A stretch of DNA of 64,000 bases from Alphaproteobacteria bacterium (GTDB lineage Bacteria; Pseudomonadota; Alphaproteobacteria; UBA9219; RGZA01), in the NCBI GenBank assembly GCA_021732145.1, contig JAKFVN010000002.1, positions 1 through 64,000 on the forward strand. The letters are read 5' to 3'. Below the pieces are notes generated by a model. That model saw only the letters and a list, made by a program, of their open reading frames with translations. It did no database searches and was not told the origin of the DNA. Numbering within the stretch: the stretch's first letter is position 1; the number at the start of each line of letters is the position of its first letter. The translations under genes and the position numbers were made by a program. Shown piece after piece: positions 59,718 to 64,000 of the stretch.

Positions 59718-61097
59718 CTACTCTTTAAATTTCTGGCGCAGGATTGCTTTTGACCAACCGCTGAGGCGGGCCAAATTTTCCTCATCATGCGCATCACGCA
59801 CGCTGAGGCTTTGCTGATAATTCACATCGGCGCAGGCATTGGCGGCCGGAAGATGCGTTGAAAAACGGATGCTTTGCGTTTCGCGGCTTGGCGTTTCTTC
59901 AATCGCGATATCCTGGCGCAATGTCGTTGCGTTATAACGGAAGTAAAGCCGTGTTAAATAAGGCTTGCCCGCTTGCGCGCTGCCGCGCTGCAAATGCTTG
60001 GGATAGGCGGCTTTGGGCAGCATCATCCCGCCAATCAGATTATCGTTATTGGATGTATCATAGATTGGCGCGGCGGCTTTGGGCGCTTCGTTCAGCCAGT
60101 TCACGCCGATGGATGAAAGCACATCCGCTGGCAATTGCGCTTCATCGGCATATTCCACAATGAGCGCGTTGCTTTCCGATTTCACGCGCATATTGAGAAT
60201 GCGGTTATAGATGGATGGAAAATCGCGTGTGGCGTAAGACGGCATGCTCATATCCATGCGCGGGCCGTTGAGTGGAATAGAGCGCATCAGCGGGGAGCCT
60301 GCACGGCCCAATTGCGATACGACATACAGCGTAATCGCCTGACCGCCATCATTGAATACATCAACGGGCGTTACGTTGCGCTCGTAATTGGTATCGGGCG
60401 CGGCGTTCAGCGCATCAAAGCCCTTGGTGCGTGGTTTTTCTGCCGTTACCGCTGGCGCGTTAATCAGGCCAAGGCGCACAGGCAAAACCAGCTTTGGCGC
60501 ATCATACGCAATTTGCAGCGGCTTTAAATAACCAGCCTCCGCGCTTGCGCGCCTGGCCTTTATCAGCAAAAACGCATTGCCGCGCTGCGTATAGGGAAGA
60601 ATGATGCGGTCGGTTTTGGGCGGCAGTTTATAGCCCTTATCTTCCAGCCATTTGACCAATGTCGCGCCCTGCTCGGCGGGCAAAACGGAAATGTCATAGC
60701 TGGTATCATCCGCCACATGTTTGGTCGTCACCGCATAGGATTTTACATCCACGGCGGTTGTATTGCCTTTTTCAGTTGGGCAGGGGTCAGCATCGGTTTC
60801 TTCGCGAAGGCGCGGGGCGGTAACGGTATCGACCGCATCAAACAGCGATGCGCTCACCTCGTGTACATTTTGCGCCGTTACATTGGCGGGTACAGGGAAT
60901 AGCATCGTGAATTCGCGCTCAGATGATGCAACGCTTGGCAAGATGGTAAGCGTATGATGGCCGTTATGCGTCGCGATAATCAGTTTGGTAGATGAAACCG
61001 AAAGTGGCGCGTCATTGCTGCCAACCAGAAAGCCGGTGAATGCAGAAACAGGAAAACTGAAGAGAACCAGAGCAACGAATAACGAAAGCTTTTTCAT
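59718..61097 (-). CDS. DUF2330-family exported protein
   Basis: 459 aa. A signal peptide (LSLFVALVLFSFPVSA) precedes a long domain typical of DUF2330: KLIIATHNGHHTLTILPS, EFTMLFPVPANVTAQNVHEV, YDISVLPAEQGATLVKWLED, AFLLIKARR. No transmembrane segment at the end. Role unknown. In operon with leuS, 20 bp after it. Confidence 0.8.
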   Translation of the reverse strand: MKKLSLFVALVLFSFPVSAFTGFLVGSNDAPLSVSSTKLIIATHNGHHTLTILPSVASSEREFTMLFPVPANVTAQNVHEVSASLFDAVDTVTAPRLREETDADPCPTEKGNTTAVDVKSYAVTTKHVADDTSYDISVLPAEQGATLVKWLEDKGYKLPPKTDRIILPYTQRGNAFLLIKARRASAEAGYLKPLQIAYDAPKLVLPVRLGLINAPAVTAEKPRTKGFDALNAAPDTNYERNVTPVDVFNDGGQAITLYVVSQLGRAGSPLMRSIPLNGPRMDMSMPSYATRDFPSIYNRILNMRVKSESNALIVEYADEAQLPADVLSSIGVNWLNEAPKAAAPIYDTSNNDNLIGGMMLPKAAYPKHLQRGSAQAGKPYLTRLYFRYNATTLRQDIAIEETPSRETQSIRFSTHLPAANACADVNYQQSLSVRDAHDEENLARLSGWSKAILRQKFKE

Positions 61098-61117
61098 AAG
61101 TTCTCCTAAGTTACGTT

Positions 61118-63838
61118 CTAAGCCACCACATTCACAATCTTGTTGGGGACGATGATAACTTTCTTTGGTTGAGAGCCATTTAATGCGCGCACCACGGAAT
61201 CCTGCGCCAAAGCAATGGCTTCAGCCTTGTCCTTGGCACAATCCCTAGGTAATTCAATGGTTGCGCGGAGTTTACCATTCACCTGCACCGCTATGGTTAC
61301 CACGTTATCAACCAAAAGTGCGGCTTCGGGCGTTGGCCATGCTTCATCGACCAGCATGGTTTTGTGACCCAGCTTTTCCCACATTTCGGATGCGATGTGC
61401 GGCAACATGGGGGAGATAAGTTTGGCTACGGTTTCAACCCCTTCTCGGTAAATTATGCGTTGGTCTTTAGTTTCCTTGAGCATCATGCCAGCATCAGGTT
61501 GTGCGGCATCCTTATTGTTGGAAACAAGAACAGCCGCTGTTCCAACCTTGTACACATGAGATTCATACTCTTGTAAAAGATTTGTCAGTTCGCGAACCGA
61601 GGCAACAGCAGCGTTAAAAGCAAAGCGAGAAAGACAGTCAGTCACACGCGCTATTGTTTTATGAATGTGCTTTTTTAATTTGAGAGCCCCCTCTGCTGGA
61701 GCCCCTTCAATTTTTTCATTGATAGGAGGCAGGTCCAAATTTTCATCATCAACCAAACGCCACAGGCGGTTGATGTAACGCCATGCGCCGTCAATGCCGC
61801 TTTCGGTCCATTCCAGATCGCGCTCCGGCGGGCTGTCGGACAGCATGAAAAGCCGCGCCGTGTCTGCGCCGTAAGCATCAATGATGCGGCCGGGGTCAAC
61901 GACATTGCGCTTGGATTTGCTCATCACCTCAACGCGGCCAACGGTTACAGGGCGGCCTGTTTTTACATTTACAGCCGTGCCATCGGGGCGCTTTTCCATT
62001 TCTTCCGGATAAAGCCATTTGCCGTCTTCGTCTTTGTAGGACTCATGGCAAACCATGCCTTGCGTAAACAATCCCGCAAAGGGTTCTTTCAAACCGACAT
62101 GCCCTGTCTCATTCATCGCGCGGGTAAAGAAACGGGAATAGAGCAAATGCAAAATCGCGTGCTCCACGCCGCCCACATACTGGTCAACCGGCAACCAGTA
62201 ATCGGTCGCTGACTTAGTGATTGGCGCAGCATCATTTTTTGGCGAACAGAACCGCGCGTAATACCAGCTGCTATCCACAAAGGTATCGCAGGTATCGGTT
62301 TCGCGTTGCGCATCCGCCTTACAACTTGGGCATTTCACATGCTTCCATGTGGGGTGGTTATCCAAGGGATTGCCGCCTTTTTTAAAATCGGCATCTTCCG
62401 GCAGCACCACTGGCAATTGGATTTCCGGCACGGGCACCACGCCGCACGCTTTGCAGTGAATGACCGGAATGGGGCAGCCCCAGTAACGCTGGCGTGACAC
62501 GCCCCAATCGCGCAGGCGGAATTGCGTTACGCCTTCGCCAATGCCCATCGATTTCAATTTTTCAATCGCAGTTTTTTTGGCGGTGGCAACATCCAGGCCA
62601 TTCAGGAATCCGGAATTTTGCAATACACCATCGCCTGTATATGGCAATGGCTGCTTCTCACCCTTTTGCGCAATGACTTCAATGACGCTCAATTTATACT
62701 TGGTCGCAAAATCGAAATCGCGCTGGTCATGCGCGGGGCAACCGAAAATTGCACCCGTGCCGTAATCCATCAGCACAAAGTTAGCGATGTATACCGGCAA
62801 TGTTTTACCAGCAATGAAGGGATGCGCAACGGTGAGGCCTGTATCAAAGCCCATTTTCTCTGCGGTTTCGATGGCAGCTGCGGTGGTGCCGATGCGGTTA
62901 CATTCGGTGACAAAATCCGCAAGCTTGGTGTTGTTTTTCGCAAGTTCAGCTGTAATCGGGTGGCCCGGTGAAAGCGCAATGAATGATGCGCCAAATAATG
63001 TATCAGGGCGCGTGGTGAAAACCTCGATAGTCACCATTCGCTCGGCGTCTGCCGCTGGCGCGGGTGACGCGCCCGCCCGGGCGATAGGGGCGGTTAATTT
63101 AAAAAAGACTTTTGCGCCTTCGCTTTTGCCAATCCAGTTTTCCTGCATGAGGCGGACTTTTTCCGGCCATCTATCTAAAGTGGAAAGCGACTGAAGCAAG
63201 TCTTCGGCGTAAGCGGTGATTTTGAAAAACCATTGGTTCAGCTCGCGCTTTTCAACCAGCGCGCCGGAACGCCAGCCACGGCCATCAATCACCTGTTCGT
63301 TCGCCAGCACCGTTTCATCAATCGGATCCCAGTTCACGAAGGATTTACGGCGGTAGGCGAGGCCCTTTTTATAAAAGTCCAAAAACAGTTTTTGTTGCTG
63401 CTTATAATAGGTGACATCGCAGGTCGCGAATTCGCGCGACCAATCGATGGAAAGGCCGATGCGCTTTAATTCGCCGCGCATATTGGCGATGTTGTCATAC
63501 GTCCAGTCCTTTGGCGAAATGCCGCGTTCACGCGCCGCATTTTCGGCTGGCAGGCCAAAAGCATCCCAGCCCATAGGGTGAAGCACATTAAAACCCTGCG
63601 CACGGCGAAGGCGCGCCACCACATCGCCCAGCGTATAATTGCGCACATGGCCCATATGAATGCGGCCCGACGGGTAGGGGAACATCGATAAGACGTAGTA
63701 CTTCTTTTTCGAGGGGTCTTCTTTGGCTTCGAAACTTTTCTTCTCGTTCCAAAGGTTCTGCCACTTTTTTTCAGTCGCGCCGTGATTGTAATTCATACCG
63801 TAAAGCTCAAATGGGAATGGGGGTTCTATAAATACCAT
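61118..63838 (-). CDS. leuS: Leucyl-tRNA synthetase
   Basis: Class I aminoacyl-tRNA synthetase. The HIGH motif is HMGH in [18 protein letters not shown], and the KMSKS motif is [11 protein letters not shown]; the editing domain has [14 protein letters not shown]. 906 aa against the usual 860-870. Two extra stretches explain this: residues about 254-270 ([16 protein letters not shown]), just before the editing motif, and about 762-792 ([17 protein letters not shown] onward) in the anticodon-binding region. Both lie in palindromic DNA. The start could also be [12 protein letters not shown] (residue 14). Confidence 0.96.
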   Translation of the reverse strand: MVFIEPPFPFELYGMNYNHGATEKKWQNLWNEKKSFEAKEDPSKKKYYVLSMFPYPSGRIHMGHVRNYTLGDVVARLRRAQGFNVLHPMGWDAFGLPAENAARERGISPKDWTYDNIANMRGELKRIGLSIDWSREFATCDVTYYKQQQKLFLDFYKKGLAYRRKSFVNWDPIDETVLANEQVIDGRGWRSGALVEKRELNQWFFKITAYAEDLLQSLSTLDRWPEKVRLMQENWIGKSEGAKVFFKLTAPIARAGASPAPAADAERMVTIEVFTTRPDTLFGASFIALSPGHPITAELAKNNTKLADFVTECNRIGTTAAAIETAEKMGFDTGLTVAHPFIAGKTLPVYIANFVLMDYGTGAIFGCPAHDQRDFDFATKYKLSVIEVIAQKGEKQPLPYTGDGVLQNSGFLNGLDVATAKKTAIEKLKSMGIGEGVTQFRLRDWGVSRQRYWGCPIPVIHCKACGVVPVPEIQLPVVLPEDADFKKGGNPLDNHPTWKHVKCPSCKADAQRETDTCDTFVDSSWYYARFCSPKNDAAPITKSATDYWLPVDQYVGGVEHAILHLLYSRFFTRAMNETGHVGLKEPFAGLFTQGMVCHESYKDEDGKWLYPEEMEKRPDGTAVNVKTGRPVTVGRVEVMSKSKRNVVDPGRIIDAYGADTARLFMLSDSPPERDLEWTESGIDGAWRYINRLWRLVDDENLDLPPINEKIEGAPAEGALKLKKHIHKTIARVTDCLSRFAFNAAVASVRELTNLLQEYESHVYKVGTAAVLVSNNKDAAQPDAGMMLKETKDQRIIYREGVETVAKLISPMLPHIASEMWEKLGHKTMLVDEAWPTPEAALLVDNVVTIAVQVNGKLRATIELPRDCAKDKAEAIALAQDSVVRALNGSQPKKVIIVPNKIVNVVA
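61474..61560 (-). repeat. Palindromic insertion in the 3' part of leuS
   Basis: On the minus strand GTTGGAACAG-CGG-CTGTTC...TTTCCAAC nests two inverted repeats and lies within an about 30-residue stretch absent from typical LeuS. It does not carry the GCGGTTG...CAGAGC arms, so it is a different type. Confidence 0.45.
63031..63083 (-). repeat. In-frame palindromic repeat, copy in leuS
   Basis: On the minus strand: GCCCGGGCGGGCGCGTC, a variable centre, GACGCCGAGCGAATGG. It encodes [16 protein letters not shown], which is close to the pyrD copy ARAVAPPASAMGTERM. Confidence 0.75.
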
Positions 63839-63927
63839 TAATTACTTTCTTTGAAACGGTCTAAATTCACCCCCATAGAAAAAAGACCATATGTTCAAGC
63901 CGTTTTTTAAAGAATTGACCGATTTAA

Positions 63928-64000
63928 ATGCTAGCCGAAGTTTTAGATGCCCATATTTATGAGCTGAGCTACATCGCCCATGTTTTAAATAAATGGGATT
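63928..64000 (+). CDS. Possible start of a gene running off the right edge
   Basis: An ATG at 63928 opens a frame of 24 codons to the window end (MLAEVLDAHIYELSYIAHVL). No ribosome-binding site is evident and it is too short to judge. It would be divergent from leuS. Confidence 0.25.
   Translation, partial: MLAEVLDAHIYELSYIAHVLNKWD

Noticed and set aside
1-64000. CRISPR arrays, tRNA or rRNA genes, transposase or integrase genes
   Set aside because: No regularly spaced repeats, no tRNA-like cloverleaf or rRNA segments, and no frame with a recognisable recombinase were seen.

Overview
This window looks like the origin-proximal part of an alphaproteobacterial chromosome of moderate GC. The gene neighbourhoods are those known around alphaproteobacterial origins: ppsR and hemE diverge around a roughly 400-bp gap holding DnaA-box-like nonamers. 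Flanking it are maf, aroE, coaE, secB, a Tim44-domain gene, mltA, an Smr gene, hemH, hemJ, rho, mnmE, mnmG, rsmG, parA, parB, holA, lptE and leuS. Two perfect 16-bp parS palindromes flank mnmG. A Micavibrio- or Rhodospirillales-like lineage is possible, but the sequence alone does not settle it. I found no rRNA or tRNA gene.

Layout. 1-5.6 kb: a partial repeat-bearing gene, rdgB-hemW, and two unknown genes, one with pentapeptide repeats. 5.8-11.8 kb: the conserved block LpoA-like lipoprotein / rsmI / yraN / sirB1 / gshB. 11.9-19.4 kb: dnaQ, a dienelactone hydrolase, a thin ferredoxin, mnmE, an orphan MazF-like toxin, pyrC-pyrD. 19.4-22.5 kb: an unknown gene and an AT-rich, translationally coupled pair encoding a PRTase-like protein and a NADAR protein. 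22.6-24.9 kb: mnmG between two 52-bp repeats, each with a parS. 24.9-27.1 kb: azoR/hxlR and an AT-rich DUF4268-type gene between 27-bp direct repeats. 27.1-32.4 kb: a three-gene operon (URC1-like GTP cyclohydrolase II with a C-terminal barrel-like region, LOG-like multidomain protein, CDA-fold deaminase) that I cannot assign to a described pathway. 32.6-35.2 kb: rsmG-parA-parB. 35-48.9 kb: envelope and housekeeping genes. 48.9-49.3 kb: probable oriC. 49.3-57.6 kb: hemE-hemH, an unknown three-gene operon, hemJ, rho, an HNH-like gene. 57.6-63.8 kb: the leuS-DUF2330-membrane protein-lptE-holA operon.

Three repeat systems stand out. (1) A short palindromic repeat that encodes a peptide like ARAVAP..GAERM lies in one consistent reading frame in rdgB, rsmI, pyrD, holA and leuS and at the 5' ends of mnmG and smr. 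The inner stem differs from copy to copy but stays complementary, which resembles the protein-coding palindromic elements of Rickettsia. (2) A 103-112 nt hairpin element occurs three times, each directly after a stop codon, with outer stems that differ in sequence but remain paired. (3) Two 52-bp parS-containing repeats flank mnmG. The main accessory candidates are the GTP cyclohydrolase/LOG/deaminase operon, the PRTase-NADAR pair and the DUF4268 cassette.
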